Positions 60,201 through 63,725 of a stretch of DNA of 64,000 nt are shown here, in pieces. Numbering within the stretch: the stretch's first letter is position 1; each line of letters starts with the position of its first letter. The notes below the pieces were generated by a model, which ran no database searches, was not told the DNA's origin, and saw only the letters and a program-made list of their open reading frames with translations. The translations under genes and the position numbers were made by a program. Source of the DNA: Anniella stebbinsi (Eukaryota; Chordata; Lepidosauria; Squamata; Anniellidae); contig JARDYH010000002.1 in NCBI GenBank assembly GCA_029215795.1, forward strand, positions 61,791,001 through 61,855,000, written 5' to 3'.

Positions 60201-62121
60201 TGGTTAAAGCCGTGGTTTAAGGTATCTTCCGAACAGGGCCATAGATTAGCATGAGCCTATTGGATTCAGAGTACTCCTTCTGTGAATCTGTTCGTAGAAG
60301 GGACTGCAACCCTGATAAGGCTCCTCTTCATGGAAGGGAGAACATTGTCATTTTGTGTCCATTTCCCCCCTCTCCATGCAGCCTGCCACAGCACCACCCA
60401 AGCAGTTCTTGGGGACATAATACCTTCTTATACTCTTCTGCTCATAGCAGCATTCTATGAGCAGAATTATCTTATCTCTGAATGCAGCCCAATATCTGGG
60501 GTTAATATAGACAGTTTCCGAAGAAGGATATTGGGCCTTAGAATGACACATGGCATTTAACACTGATAACTATAGCATGCAGGAGAAATAATCATAGACA
60601 GATAGATGAGATAATAGACATGCGTGCTTATACATTCATAATCCTGAGTTAAAGTAGTCAAAAAACAAACACAAGAACCCTGAAAATATGAAAAATGGAA
60701 TAATGAACTTAAAACAGACCATTCATTCCCTTAACGAAATGCATCCTTCTACGTCACGGGTGGGCGATCTATGGGCTACATACAGCCCTTGGCTGTTCTA
60801 ACAGAGACATGGGGATCCCCACCCATTTTTCTCTCATGTCTAGCTGAGCAGCCATTAGCTGAGTGATGGAGGAAAAGCTGCTATTCTGACATTGCTATTA
60901 TTGGACACAACAATCTTCACCTAGATCACGGGGGGGGGGGGGAATGTTAACCCCAGCCACCTCCCAGCAATCCCAATGCAGCCAAAACTATTCTCTGCTC
61001 ATGCCAGCAGAGAAACAACAAACTTTTAACCTCACCCAGCAATCCTGATGCAGCCAAGACAGCTGTTCTCCACTGCTAATAGAAACGGGGAAACCGTTAC
61101 CTTCATCAGGATTGCTGGCGGACCTGTCTGGGGGAGTGTTTAACTTTTCCTGCAGCTATTCCAGTGCAACCAAGACCACTATTTTTCTGCATTGGGATTG
61201 GTAGCAATGGGGCAGGTGGAGGCTCTCTGTATTTTCTTGCTTATGAACATTCATAATGCTTTCTTTTACAGGACTGGGTTTCAAGCATTAAAAGCTTTTG
61301 TGTCGTCTTTCAGTACAGATTTAGAAGTCCAAATGGTAAGTAGACAAGTTGAACTATAACATAACTAAATGACATAGAACAGTTGCCCTAGAATGAGATG
61401 AATCTGAGCCCTTAGAAAATATTATTATCTTTTATATTAAAAATCACATGGAATTGAAAAAGAATAATGATCCTGGAATAGTTACACAGTTAAGATGCTT
61501 GAACCCATTTATGTATCTCTGATGCATTTCACTACAGCCCGTAATCTGGAGGTGACATCCAGTGCTGTGCTATCAGGAGCTGTAGGAAGCTAATGACACA
61601 GCATCCTTCCCCAGGCAGGCCTCAAATCTCACTCCCAATGCCTCACACAGTGTTGGGGACCCTCCTGAATGGGTGAGCTGTGGCACAAGGGACTGAAGGC
61701 AGAAACACCTCCAGGTAGAACTCCTGCTTGCGTGAGGTACCTTCCCCCTCAGCCCTCTGTGGAACAGCTCATCCTTTAGTTGGTTTCCATATGGGCAATA
61801 GTCTTAAGAATTTCTTTCATTTGCCTGATGCAATTTATCAGTGTTTTCTTCCAGTGAAGAGATAAGGGGTTTGAACATGACCAAGATGTATGTAAGATGT
61901 TAATTATAATATTAGAGAAAATGCACAGCTTTGAATAACACCTGCAGACTAATTATATGTATTCATTATTTTAGATCCAGGTTTTTCTTAACAATACACT
62001 TGAACCAGAACTAAGAAGAATTCCTACTGATGAGTTGCTATCAGAAAAATCTGACAATGAAGAAAGAAAACAATCAGTGACTAAAATGATCAAGTGGCTA
62101 AAGGAAAATATGGATGGCTGA
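3173..62121 (+). CDS. LVRN: Laeverin (aminopeptidase Q), 20 coding exons, 970 aa
   Basis: M1 zinc aminopeptidase: it removes N-terminal residues from peptides at the cell surface. Coding exons: 3173-3792, 7598-7740, 12615-12790, 16057-16183, 18568-18722, 20929-21042, 21769-21903, 22921-22986, 23099-23164, 25434-25594, 26291-26367, 28270-28409, 30250-30305, 32511-32664, 34848-34939, 54722-54829, 58692-58862, 59739-59879, 61274 or 61272 to 61335 (61272 fits the phase), 61975-62121. Phases close exactly over 2,913 nt. The protein has a short cytoplasmic tail, a membrane anchor at about residues 16-37, exopeptidase motif SGMEN (366-370), zinc motif HEIAH (402-406), zinc ligand E425 and catalytic Y488, then the C-terminal helical domain. 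Identification rests on the N-terminal SGFY segment plus anchor, the motif [14 protein letters not shown] and the overall similarity to laeverin, rather than ANPEP or ENPEP. All introns are GT-AG except intron 5. No disabling change was seen. Confidence 0.9.
4441..4803. mobile_element. CpG-rich foldback element, possibly a hAT-type MITE
   Basis: Bounded by short inverted ends (CAGTGGCCTCCTCCACA on the left, TTGTGGAGGGGGCCAGTG on the right). The interior is crowded with GCGC and AATGCGC motifs and keeps many CpGs in an otherwise CpG-poor intron. I found no clear target duplication, so the class is uncertain. Confidence 0.45.
6494..7304 (-). mobile_element. Solo LTR (minus orientation)
   Basis: 811 bp, starting TGTGAAGG and ending CCTTGACA, flanked by TTCAG and CTCAG (5-bp target duplication with one mismatch). 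On the minus strand there is a TATA-like ATAAAAAG near 7016-7024 and AATAAA at 6778-6783, in the correct order for an LTR. Its termini match those of the LTR at 49732-50372, suggesting related families. No internal retroviral genes are present. Confidence 0.65.
7598..7740 (+). CDS. LVRN: LVRN exon 2
   Basis: Encodes [18 protein letters not shown] and [20 protein letters not shown], the highly conserved N-terminal domain core of M1 enzymes; the SQLEP-to-FDEP segment is diagnostic. Length is 143 nt, ending in phase 1 at a GTAAGT donor. Intron 2 (7741-12614) is mostly DIRS copy A, followed by a short direct repeat just before exon 3. Confidence 0.92.
7895..8042 (+). repeat. DIRS copy A left inverted terminal repeat
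   Basis: Begins TTCTTCTTCATGGTCTCTG and contains GGCGGGAACCCTCCCC. It is the reverse complement, with scattered mismatches, of 11470-11591. Confidence 0.85.
8315..8543. mobile_element. Harbinger-like MITE inserted in DIRS copy A
   Basis: 229 bp with terminal inverted repeats of about 23 bp (GGCTGAATTCGGACGACAC versus GGCTGAATTTGGACAACAC). It is flanked by the 3-bp direct repeat TCT (8312-8314, 8544-8546). Removing the element and one TCT restores the DIRS gag reading DGHSLCVL, which shows precise insertion. Confidence 0.75.
9552..10050 (-). mobile_element. L2-type LINE 3' fragment inserted in DIRS copy A
   Basis: On the minus strand, a degenerate reading ending in a LW-ELPREV-type motif and [10 protein letters not shown], then an AT-rich 3' UTR with GTAAACTGCCCAGAGAGCTC and an (ATT)n tail at 9555-9595. 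This is the standard end structure of L2-like elements. Confidence 0.6.
10895..11189 (+). pseudogene. DIRS copy A tyrosine recombinase C-terminus
   Basis: Contains [20 protein letters not shown] and [10 protein letters not shown]: the H-x-x-R motif and the terminal nucleophile tyrosine of tyrosine recombinases. The N-terminal part with the first catalytic arginine is deleted, so it cannot be active. Confidence 0.7.
11278..11370. repeat. DIRS copy A internal complementary region
   Basis: Complementary in sequence to the outer ends of both terminal repeats: the left part pairs with the left terminus (ACAGAAACCATG, AGAAGAAAG) and the right part (GCTTGCCTGTAACTGGTTCT) with the extended right terminus. 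In DIRS elements this region templates completion of the circular replication intermediate. Confidence 0.75.
11470..11615 (-). repeat. DIRS copy A right inverted terminal repeat with extension
   Basis: Inverted relative to 7895-8042, plus about 24 bp (GTTACAGGCAAGCAACCTGAC region) absent from the left repeat, as in classical DIRS elements. Confidence 0.8.
12363..12560. repeat. Diverged 62-bp direct repeat just upstream of exon 3
   Basis: Two copies, about 12363-12426 and 12496-12558, share ATGAGAGA, ACTACTTGCAGGGTTTA-type and GTGCATTAT segments at a spacing of about 133 bp. It ends about 55 bp before the exon 3 acceptor. Function unknown. Confidence 0.55.
12615..12790 (+). CDS. LVRN: LVRN exon 3
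   Basis: 176 nt, phase 1 to 0. Encodes the segment from [11 protein letters not shown] to [16 protein letters not shown]. Several N-x-T/S sequons lie in a short stretch (NES, NVT, NWT), fitting a glycosylated ectodomain. Intron 3 (12791-16056) contains the near-identical duplicated segment at 14626-15600 and otherwise unrecognised sequence. Confidence 0.88.
14626..15600. repeat. Recent partial tandem duplication, period ~714 bp
   Basis: 14626-14890 and 15340-15600 are nearly identical: a 4-bp indel (CTCC) and a few substitutions over about 260 bp. The sequence belongs to a widespread amniote interspersed repeat (CATCAGCATACTGATAGCACC). 15005-15180 is another part of the same family. Confidence 0.8.
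16057..16183 (+). CDS. LVRN: LVRN exon 4
   Basis: 127 nt from [10 protein letters not shown] through [17 protein letters not shown] to SYSLSKT; this links the N-terminal domain to the catalytic domain. Acceptor GGTAG, donor GTAAGT. Intron 4 (16184-18567) carries CR1 and L2 LINE fragments and a TAA microsatellite. Confidence 0.9.
16370..16900 (+). mobile_element. CR1-like LINE fragment (endonuclease and RT pieces)
   Basis: Degenerate plus-strand reading: [22 protein letters not shown] and a EPTRGEE-like piece match the endonuclease domain. [16 protein letters not shown] with INDLK matches the RT finger region. Stops and deletions throughout. Confidence 0.6.
16905..17960 (+). mobile_element. 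L2-type LINE 3' half with TAA tail
   Basis: Begins around QYADDTQLY (RT motif). It continues through [12 protein letters not shown] and a degenerate LW/FRQAF end, then the 3' UTR with CACCTTGAGTCCCAGTATTG and a (TAA)n run at 17919-17957. Multiple stops. Related 3' ends recur at 19490-19840 and 62640-62912. Confidence 0.7.
18568..18722 (+). CDS. LVRN: LVRN exon 5: exopeptidase and zinc motifs
   Basis: 155 nt encoding residues 356-407. It holds [10 protein letters not shown] then SGMENWGL (exopeptidase motif at 366-370) and VSHEIAHQ (zinc ligands H402 and H406, catalytic base E403). The exon must end after CAG at 18722 so that exon 6 starts with W408; the intron therefore begins GCATGT, a GC donor. 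The nearest GT (18729) would shift the frame. Intron 5 (18723-20928) has a SINE fragment and an L2 tail. Confidence 0.9.
19195..19290 (+). mobile_element. tRNA-derived SINE fragment
   Basis: GGGAGTCAGGAGATCTGGGT plus CATGGAAGCTCACTGGGTGA: the box B side and body of the same SINE family as 26785-26992. Confidence 0.5.
19490..19840 (+). mobile_element. L2-type LINE 3' end
   Basis: Shares GCAGGCCTTTGGGGAGT and CACCTTGAGTCCCAGTATTG with the L2 copy at 16905-17960 and ends in a TTG repeat. No coding capacity. Confidence 0.65.
20929..21042 (+). CDS. LVRN: LVRN exon 6: third zinc ligand
   Basis: 114 nt, phase 0 to 0, encoding [20 protein letters not shown] and ASYFEYLG. E425 in LNEG lies 18 residues after the second histidine, completing HEXXH-X18-E. 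Intron 6 (21043-21768) shows nothing recognisable. Confidence 0.93.
21769..21903 (+). CDS. LVRN: LVRN exon 7: catalytic tyrosine
   Basis: 135 nt, phase 0 to 0, from [12 protein letters not shown] to [13 protein letters not shown]488 corresponds to the tyrosine that stabilises the transition state in M1 enzymes (the ITYSKGA-type motif, completed by GAA of exon 8). Intron 7 (21904-22920) holds only degraded repeat sequence. Confidence 0.9.
22921..22986 (+). CDS. LVRN: LVRN exon 8
   Basis: 66 nt encoding [12 protein letters not shown] and [10 protein letters not shown], in frame with exons 7 and 9. Acceptor TTTTAG, donor GTGAGT. Intron 8 is only 112 bp (22987-23098). Confidence 0.9.
23099..23164 (+). 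CDS. LVRN: LVRN exon 9
   Basis: 66 nt encoding [20 protein letters not shown] plus QK, the conserved DDLW segment at the end of the catalytic domain. The donor GTGCTT is weak. Intron 9 (23165-25433) has one short old repeat near 23650-23750 and nothing else I recognise. Confidence 0.9.
25434..25594 (+). CDS. LVRN: LVRN exon 10
   Basis: 161 nt, phase 0 to 2. Encodes [20 protein letters not shown], the M1 motif (MDSWT..GFP) that opens the third, beta-sandwich domain, followed by NFSTGNISQ. Intron 10 (25595-26290) is unremarkable. Confidence 0.92.
26291..26367 (+). CDS. LVRN: LVRN exon 11
   Basis: 77 nt, phase 2 to 1, encoding [20 protein letters not shown] then DKGS; the W-IP-SWI pattern is typical of the family. 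Intron 11 (26368-28269) contains a tRNA-derived SINE and an L2 fragment. Confidence 0.9.
26785..26992 (+). mobile_element. tRNA-derived SINE
   Basis: The head has a box A-like TAGTGGTTAGAGTGTTGGAC and box B-like GGATTCTAGTCCC. The body CTCAGCCCAACCTACCTCAC and tail GGTGGGATATAAACATAATA are typical of a SINE family widespread in squamates. There is an internal duplicated AGTCACAGACTCTCAGC palindrome. Confidence 0.65.
27470..27965 (+). mobile_element. L2-like LINE 3' fragment with an open frame
   Basis: An open frame at 27508-27804 reads [15 protein letters not shown] and [13 protein letters not shown] to [11 protein letters not shown], the conserved C-terminus of L2-type RT proteins, followed by an AT-rich 3' UTR and TAAATAAATAAA. 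5'-truncated, so not an active element despite the intact frame. Confidence 0.7.
28270..28409 (+). CDS. LVRN: LVRN exon 12
   Basis: 140 nt, phase 1 to 0, including [20 protein letters not shown] and [19 protein letters not shown]. The TGYYR-NYD motif is characteristic of M1 enzymes. Intron 12 (28410-30249) contains a CR1 3' fragment. Confidence 0.93.
29590..30155 (+). mobile_element. CR1 LINE 3' fragment
   Basis: [20 protein letters not shown] and [13 protein letters not shown] match the CR1 RT C-terminus. It is followed by GGCCCCTTCCAACTCTA-type 3' UTR and the ATTCTATGATTCTA terminal repeat diagnostic of CR1. 5'-truncated. Confidence 0.8.
30250..30305 (+). CDS. LVRN: LVRN exon 13
   Basis: 56 nt, phase 0 to 2, encoding [18 protein letters not shown]. 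The usual family motif here is HRAQ-IDDAF; this copy is divergent ([10 protein letters not shown]). Intron 13 (30306-32510) holds a 318-bp foldback element and an old SINE-like repeat; 31610-32510 shows nothing. Confidence 0.85.
30681..30998. mobile_element. 318-bp foldback element with perfect 10-bp target duplication
   Basis: Two arms of about 140 bp, nearly perfect reverse complements (AGGCTGACCAGATAAAATCC at both ends), are separated by a loop of about 35 bp. It is flanked by ACATGAGGGT at 30671-30680 and 30999-31008. The duplication length and long inverted arms fit a Mutator-type non-autonomous element; the superfamily is inference. Confidence 0.75.
31430..31605 (+). repeat. Old SINE-like interspersed repeat
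   Basis: TTTACTCAGAAGTAAGTCCC and a second diverged unit at about 31540 (ACTCAGAAGTCAATCCCATT) with AGTGTGTTTAGGAT resemble a repeat common in reptile genomes. A further fragment lies near 35025-35060. Confidence 0.4.
32511..32664 (+). CDS. LVRN: LVRN exon 14
   Basis: 154 nt, phase 2 to 0, running from [20 protein letters not shown] to [17 protein letters not shown]; part of the C-terminal helical-repeat domain. Intron 14 (32665-34847) holds the long palindrome and a minus-strand DIRS remnant. Confidence 0.88.
32702..33040. mobile_element. Long near-perfect palindrome with hammerhead-like motif, Penelope-related
   Basis: Arms of about 160 bp start GCATGAAAGAGAGATGAGCT on the left and end CTCATCTCTCTTTCGTGC on the right. 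They meet around CTTTTCTGTTACAGAAAAAT at about 32857-32885. Same arm family as 2118-2757, but with almost no spacer and less divergence. The right arm carries an intact hammerhead core; the left arm has CAGATGA in place of CTGATGA. Confidence 0.75.
32890..32929 (+). ncRNA. Hammerhead-ribozyme-like motif
   Basis: Core order is complete: AGCTC, CTGATGA, stem II GGA/TCC with loop TATATT, GAAAC, minimal ACGT stem III, then GAGC that can pair with GCTC as stem I. A 3-nt CAT lies between the expected cleavage position and GAGC, absent from the copy at 2608, and may weaken stem I. Hammerheads with minimal stem III are known in Penelope-like elements and usually act as dimers. Confidence 0.5.
33614..34335 (-). 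mobile_element. DIRS remnant copy E, minus strand, internally deleted
   Basis: The minus strand from 34335 begins like the DIRS left terminus (TTCTTTGTGGTCTCT, GAAACTTCTGTAGCTGAG) and reaches a gag cysteine stretch [16 protein letters not shown] near 34020-34065. After a gap, 33614-33862 reads [13 protein letters not shown] and [14 protein letters not shown], the linker after RNase H seen in copy C. A decayed MITE-like piece (TGTTTGGATGACAT) lies between at 33889-34010. Confidence 0.65.
34848..34939 (+). CDS. LVRN: LVRN exon 15
   Basis: 92 nt, phase 0 to 2, encoding [20 protein letters not shown] then [10 protein letters not shown]. Followed by intron 15 (34940-54721), the 19.8-kb intron packed with DIRS, hAT and LTR elements. 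Confidence 0.85.
35134..35330. mobile_element. MITE-like repeat (CTGTTCAGATAACAC family)
   Basis: Starts ACCCTGTTCAGATAACACAC and contains several ACCATGG/ACCACAG motifs. It resembles the short foldback at 60131-60238. Boundaries are approximate. 35331-36402 shows nothing recognisable. Confidence 0.4.
36739..39690 (+). pseudogene. DIRS copy B gag-like region
   Basis: The start [18 protein letters not shown] then [10 protein letters not shown] gives a paired-cysteine motif shared by all copies. A LINE fragment interrupts it. The best preserved part is at 39311-39682: [34 protein letters not shown] and [15 protein letters not shown], a conserved C-terminal gag domain. Frameshifts separate the pieces. 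Confidence 0.65.
36831..37790 (-). mobile_element. Non-LTR retrotransposon 3' fragment inserted in DIRS copy B
   Basis: On the minus strand, frames at 37766-37251 and 37241-36957 encode a C-terminal region ending with a cysteine/histidine motif ([20 protein letters not shown]) as found in zf-RVT tails of LINE proteins. The 3' end carries AATAAAGCTATTGATT. A stop separates the two frames. The DIRS gag lost about 70 bp at the junction. Confidence 0.6.
41198..43082 (-). pseudogene. hAT transposase (BED zinc finger, ZBED5/FAM200-like), broken
   Basis: ATG at 43082. The N-terminal BED finger [12 protein letters not shown] plus [10 protein letters not shown] lies near 42850-42915. A catalytic-core DGAPSMLGR and [11 protein letters not shown] lie around 42180-42270. 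The C-terminal dimerisation domain [20 protein letters not shown] precedes the stop at 41198. A stop near 42396, a frameshift near 42230 and a 32-bp tandem duplication at 41726-41789 break the frame. Domesticated relatives exist (ZBED5, FAM200), but this copy is inactive. Confidence 0.85.
41726..41789. repeat. 32-bp tandem duplication inside hAT transposase
   Basis: CACCATACGTCTCTTCCAAA and the following bases occur twice in a row, at 41726 and 41758. A 32-bp unit shifts the reading frame. Confidence 0.9.
44819..45088 (-). mobile_element. LTR-like sequence (minus orientation)
   Basis: Starts TGTTACCC and may end GGTAACA at 45088. On the minus strand a TATAAAA lies near 44990 and AATAAA near 44920, in LTR order. 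No target duplication was found, so the right limit is uncertain. It abuts the break of DIRS copy B. Confidence 0.4.
45089..46426. other. Intron 15 sequence, unassigned
   Basis: Plus-strand pyrimidine-rich to about 45620, then ordinary AT-rich DNA. No coding signature on either strand. It could be the inner part of the LTR element to its left, but nothing recognisable supports that. Confidence 0.3.
46427..46700 (+). mobile_element. DIRS left-end fragment copy D
   Basis: TTCTTCTTTATGGTCTCTG then ATAGCTGAGGAACAAC and TTTTTAGGCAGGAACCC match the left terminal repeats of the other copies. It stops about 270 bp in, only 140 bp before copy C begins in the same orientation. Confidence 0.75.
46841..46995 (+). 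repeat. DIRS copy C left inverted terminal repeat
   Basis: TTCTTCGTGGTCTCTG, CACACAAATGG and TCTATAGCTAGAGGTGTTTT are mirrored in reverse complement at 53190-53340. Confidence 0.88.
47173..49370 (+). pseudogene. DIRS copy C gag-like region, decayed
   Basis: Starts at ATG 47173 with [20 protein letters not shown] then [16 protein letters not shown], showing the full set of cysteines (CxxC, CxxC, CxxC pattern) that in copies A and B is interrupted by insertions. Further on are [10 protein letters not shown] and a [22 protein letters not shown] segment near 48995. Many frameshifts and stops. Confidence 0.6.
49732..50372 (+). mobile_element. Solo LTR inserted in DIRS copy C
   Basis: 641 bp, from TGTGAAGGTTTGG to GAACCTTGACA; flanked by AGATG and AGGTG (5 bp, one mismatch). 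TATAAA at 49902-49907 and AATAAA at 50179-50184 set the U3-R-U5 order on the plus strand. It splits the DIRS coding region just before the RT domain. Solo LTRs arise by recombination between the two LTRs of a provirus or LTR retrotransposon; no internal genes remain. Confidence 0.8.
50380..52049 (+). pseudogene. DIRS copy C reverse transcriptase-RNase H
   Basis: A single reading frame with one in-frame stop (TAG, 50838-50840). [38 protein letters not shown] and YPYIDDWL (catalytic aspartates near 50793-50798). RNase [28 protein letters not shown] and [15 protein letters not shown]. The linker [13 protein letters not shown] precedes the recombinase. The best preserved RT of the four coding copies. 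Confidence 0.85.
51960..53070 (+). pseudogene. DIRS copy C tyrosine recombinase
   Basis: Overlaps the end of RT-RNase H in another frame. N-terminal SAM-like domain: [20 protein letters not shown] and [13 protein letters not shown]. Catalytic domain: [13 protein letters not shown] (first arginine, about 52504), [14 protein letters not shown] (H-x-x-R, about 52891-52902) and FIRHYQLD (nucleophile tyrosine, about 52999). One frameshift near 52385 and one stop (TAA, 52849). All catalytic residues are preserved. It should integrate circular DNA without target duplication. Confidence 0.85.
53105..53172. repeat. DIRS copy C internal complementary region
   Basis: CCCATTTGTGTGAAGAACAG through ACGAAGAAG is the reverse complement of the left terminus. 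AAGACAGG and TACTTCTTCGAGTGGTCAT match the reverse complement of the right terminus, with about 19 bp missing relative to the current right end. Confidence 0.82.
53190..53361 (-). repeat. DIRS copy C right inverted terminal repeat with extension
   Basis: Reverse complement of the left repeat, followed by about 30 extra bases (GGTTACAGGTAAGCAACCTG) present only on this side and echoed in the internal complementary region. Confidence 0.85.
53362..54721. other. End of intron 15, no gene seen
   Basis: Ordinary AT-rich intron sequence. A short CR1-like terminal piece on the minus strand is at 54449-54485 (AATCATAGAATAGAATAG). Nothing else recognised. Confidence 0.4.
54722..54829 (+). CDS. LVRN: LVRN exon 16
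   Basis: 108 nt, phase 2 to 2, with [20 protein letters not shown] and KWMNNPNPE, the family's ACW-G..DCL segment. A TAA immediately overlaps the donor (GA|GTAAAT), so failure to splice would terminate translation at once. Intron 16 (54830-58691) contains several repeats listed separately. Confidence 0.9.
55195..55575. repeat. Diverged tandem repeat, period ~230 bp
   Basis: 55195-55345 and 55424-55575 share ACCTGATGTATTTCTCCTAA/ACCTGATATACTTCCCCTAA, GGTGTTGGAGAGCATTGTG and similar blocks. Two copies, well diverged. Identity unknown. Confidence 0.6.
55955..56095 (+). mobile_element. Interspersed repeat common in squamates
   Basis: ACATGAAGCTGCCTTATATT, then ATTGGCCTTTCTAGCCCAGT and CTCTCCAAGTATTG resemble a widespread reptilian SINE-type repeat. 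Family name not certain. Confidence 0.45.
56325..56480 (+). mobile_element. L2-like LINE 3' end
   Basis: CAGGCCTACCCATTCAAATT then an AT-rich stretch, TTGCCTCGATCCTGAGGGAG and CAATAAATAAAT match the tail of the copy at 27470-27965. Confidence 0.5.
56611..57250 (-). mobile_element. Possible LTR (minus orientation)
   Basis: Starts TGTCGTGGCGGAC; on the minus strand AATAAA is at about 56713-56719. It is GC-richer than its surroundings. No TATA box, end or target duplication could be fixed, so the right limit is a guess. Confidence 0.3.
57257..57535 (-). mobile_element. tRNA-derived SINE with ATT tail (minus strand)
   Basis: On the minus strand a tRNA-like head (GCAGCTCATTGGTAGAGC box A region, GACGAACCTGAGTTC box B region) is followed by a body ending AGCACCATGTACATCGATGG and TATATAAATAAATA with an (ATT)n tail at 57258-57296. 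The tail style suggests mobilisation by an RTE/Bov-B-like LINE (inference). Confidence 0.55.
58030..58135 (-). repeat. 5S rRNA-like SINE or pseudogene (minus strand)
   Basis: The plus strand reads GGAATCTCCCATTTAGACAG and GACCTGCTTAGTTTTAACAG, matching the complement of the 5S rRNA internal promoter region (GCTTAGCTTC and CTCCCATCCAAGTACT) with many changes. Too diverged to be a functional 5S gene. Confidence 0.5.
58692..58862 (+). CDS. LVRN: LVRN exon 17
   Basis: 171 nt, phase 2 to 2, containing [20 protein letters not shown] and [18 protein letters not shown]; the ALSC-PW-L motif is conserved in M1 C-terminal domains. Intron 17 (58863-59738) shows nothing recognisable. Confidence 0.92.
59739..59879 (+). 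CDS. LVRN: LVRN exon 18
   Basis: 141 nt, phase 2 to 2, from [20 protein letters not shown] to [17 protein letters not shown] chose the AG|GTATGG donor at 59880 because it keeps exon 19 in the frame that resembles laeverin. A second GT (GTACGT, 59894) would read on to YGKQ but put exon 19 out of frame. Intron 18 (59880-61273) contains a short foldback element and hAT-like fragments. Confidence 0.88.
60131..60238. mobile_element. Short foldback MITE
   Basis: Arms of about 50 bp (CTTAAACCACGGCTTTAACC and its complement) are separated by only a few bases. Ends CCTGTTTAGAAGACACC and GGTATCTTCCGAACAGG. Related to 35134-35330. Confidence 0.7.
61272..61335 (+). CDS. LVRN: LVRN exon 19
   Basis: 64 nt, phase 2 to 0, encoding [20 protein letters not shown] then M. 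Acceptor TTTTACAG, donor GTAAGT. Intron 19 (61336-61974) shows nothing recognisable. Confidence 0.88.
61975..62121 (+). CDS. LVRN: LVRN exon 20 (terminal coding exon)
   Basis: 147 nt including the TGA at 62119-62121. Encodes [20 protein letters not shown] through [14 protein letters not shown]. The lysine-rich, W-containing tail is similar in position to the end of human laeverin. Confidence 0.88.
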   Translation: MQVFLNNTLEPELRRIPTDELLSEKSDNEERKQSVTKMIKWLKENMDG

Positions 62122-62877
62122 CATTTGAGAATTCTTTCAAATATCTGTTTTTTGGTAGCAGTTTGCTGGCACCTGCCGCATGTGGCCCTCAGCCTAATTT
62201 GCAAAGCAATCAGTTTAGAACTCTGGCAAGAGTGATCTGTGTTCCTTCCCACACAAGTCACTGAATGGGAAGGAAGAGGGAGAGAAAAGGGAGGGATAGT
62301 GGCAGAAAGAGAAAATGAATGTTTTGGTCCTGCTCACTCCAGCAGTTTACCCAGAAGTCAATAAGGCCCTCATTAGGAAAAGCGTTGCCCTCACTGTAGA
62401 TCCTTAGGTAACCAAAACAGAAACATCCACATACAAGAGGGAGATACCAACTTTCTCAGGATGGACAATATATGCTACAATCTGAGGAAAATAAGATGGA
62501 CATTGATTTTGTTAGCTGTTATTCTGTATCATAAGTTTTGCCAACTTGGGAGTACTTTCTATATTCAGAGGGGTTGTTTTACCCCAACCTCTCAAGGATT
62601 TACCCAGGTCGCAAGTGGTGTGTGTGCTTTTGACAACTGATCTAGAGCCTATCTAGAGTCTCGGAATGTATTGTGCGCTGATGTGCTGTTTATAGTTTGG
62701 ATTTTTAAAAAAATGTTTGTATTTAAAATGTTTTAAAAAGTTTTTAATATTTTAAAATTGTACTATGTTTAATTATAATTATAATTTTTGTATATCTATT
62801 TGTTTTAACTGTAAATGTTTTAATTTGTAAGCCACCTTGAGTCCCAGTATTGGAAAAAAGGCAGGATATAAATAAAT

Positions 62878-62910
<33 letters not shown>

Positions 62911-63725
62911 TATTGCACGTTTGGCTGAAGAACAGTATTGTGTGTCTAATGTTGAATCCTCATATTGTAAAATGGCATGCGTATGGAAATTCATATGAAA
63001 CCACTCCTCTCTTTTCCAGCTCTACAGTATCCATTTTGAGGTGCTGCAGCCAGAACAGTATTGCCAGGGTGGCCATTGTTTTGGGATGTAATGGGAAATT
63101 CTGGCTTAAGAAACTGAGATGTGTGTGCAGAAGCCTTTCTGCAACCAGAGGAGTGAGAGGGGAGTGTGCTGTTTCTTATGAATGTATTGTTTTGTGCTAC
63201 CTTGATGGTTTGTGAAGCTGCGAATAATTCATCTATGAACTGGCCTTATGAGAGCTGACATGGGCTGTGTTCCTTCTCTTATATCAATTGTTTGTTTGTT
63301 TTTACACATCCATGGAATCATGTATTTATGTATTCATTTATTTTTTATCTATATCCCGCTTTTTGCCAAAGAATGACACTCAAGGCAGGTAATAATAATC
63401 ACTATTGGATTTATTCTCAAGGATTTCGTTTGAACTTCCAGGAACGACTAGGAATCATTGGTATCTGGTCTTGGTTTTGGCATCCATATTTTGAAGCACC
63501 TGTGAAGAATTAGGAAAATATTTGAGATGACCGGCACAAACTGAATGCAATGTTGTGCCAAGAAACAATCAAAAGCAATAGGCTTGGTTTTTCTAAGTCA
63601 TGACTTCGTATGTCTTAACACTAAGCTTTAAATGGCTGTTTGGAAACTTGTTAGGTGGGGTTAAAACTGTGTGTATTGTGATTATTTTCCAAAAGTTGTG
63701 TAATAAAATTAGATATATCAAAATC
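62122..63725 (+). other. LVRN: LVRN 3' UTR (probable extent)
   Basis: No coding frame follows the TGA. Candidate poly(A) signals: AATAAA at 62871-62876, inside an L2 tail, and AATAAA at 63702-63707. The extent is inferred from the second signal; use of either cannot be decided from sequence. 63726-64000 shows nothing. Confidence 0.45.
62640..62912 (+). mobile_element. L2-type LINE 3' end in the LVRN 3' UTR
   Basis: TAAGCCACCTTGAGTCCCAG and GGCAGGATATAAATAAATG then (TAA)n at 62878-62911; same family as 16905-17960 and 19490-19840. Confidence 0.7.

Noticed and set aside
60905..61170. Possible short tandem repeat (CCCAGCAATCC/ATGCAGCCAA)
   Set aside because: Only loosely repeated and probably part of an old hAT-like interspersed repeat; no clear unit.
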